DNA of 64,000 bases. Source: Tritrichomonas musculus (Eukaryota; Parabasalia; Tritrichomonadida; Tritrichomonadidae). The notes below the pieces were generated by a model. The model did no database searches. It had not been told where the DNA came from and saw only the letters and a list, made by a program, of their open reading frames with translations. The translations under genes were made by a program, and so were the position numbers. Positions 63,999 through 64,000 of this stretch are shown here, in pieces. The stretch lies in assembly GCA_039105265.1 (NCBI GenBank), contig JAPFFF010000001.1, forward strand, positions 9,982,001-10,046,000. The letters run 5' to 3'. Each line of letters opens with the position of its first letter. Positions within the stretch are counted from its first letter, which is position 1.

Positions 63999-64000
63999 TT

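Noticed and set aside
1..64000. CRISPR arrays, riboswitches, rRNA genes, trichomonad introns with ACTAACACACAG-type 3' ends
   Set aside because: None seen on either strand; the genome type is eukaryotic and the genes read through without introns.

Overview
The window looks like nuclear DNA of a parabasalid protist, most likely a Tritrichomonas-type trichomonad. Genes are intronless and sit on both strands. Coding DNA is AT-rich and the spacers are far more so. Several ATGs lie 5 to 19 nt behind a TCATT initiator-like motif, and several stop codons are part of TAAA, as in Trichomonas vaginalis polyadenylation signals. The gene content (Myb proteins, a short Rab, a B56 subunit, a legume-type lectin, Kolobok, Maverick-like, hAT and mariner DNA) also fits. 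The species is an inference.

Layout. 1-3190 (-): first 1063 residues of a phosphatidylinositol 4-kinase alpha-like protein, cut by the window edge. 3.2-7.5 kb: AT-rich spacer with a 902-bp Mutator-like element. 7.5-8.4: R2R3 Myb. 9.0-12.9: decayed hAT-like and pogo-like transposases and a small mariner MITE. 13.2-15.1 (-): karyopherin-like protein. 16.8-17.4: Rab GTPase. 17.5-28.2: a cytoskeletal-looking cluster with a CEP135/BLD10 homologue, three more coiled-coil proteins and a broken N-terminal-C2 gene. 28.4-29.0: RTF2 family. 29.4-31.0: abutting TIR elements. 31.3-34.3: CARMIL-like PH plus leucine-rich-repeat protein. 34.4-44.4: an accessory zone with a 2.1-kb Mutator-like element, a mini-Maverick-like element, a mariner inside a Kolobok-type element inside a hAT relic, and nested hAT MITEs. 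44.7-49.9: RRP12, CZIB (DUF866) and a second Myb. 51.6-58.4: a second accessory zone with a pogo-like relic and a more GC-rich island encoding a broken SF2 helicase of viral or plasmid type and two related small proteins. A 2.76-kb Kolobok-type transposon splits the helicase. 58.7-59.1: another hAT MITE. 59.5-64.0: L-type lectin, B56 regulatory subunit of PP2A and a small coiled-coil protein.

The housekeeping genes cover phosphoinositide and vesicle traffic (PI4K, Rab, lectin receptor), centriole and actin structure (CEP135, CARMIL-like), ribosome and replication maintenance (RRP12, RTF2), nuclear transport, and regulation (two Mybs, B56). They are not co-regulated in any obvious way. The accessory blocks are layered transposon insertions whose order can be read from target-site duplications. 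Nearly all transposase-like and helicase genes carry stops or frameshifts; some shifts fall in A or T runs and could be assembly errors.
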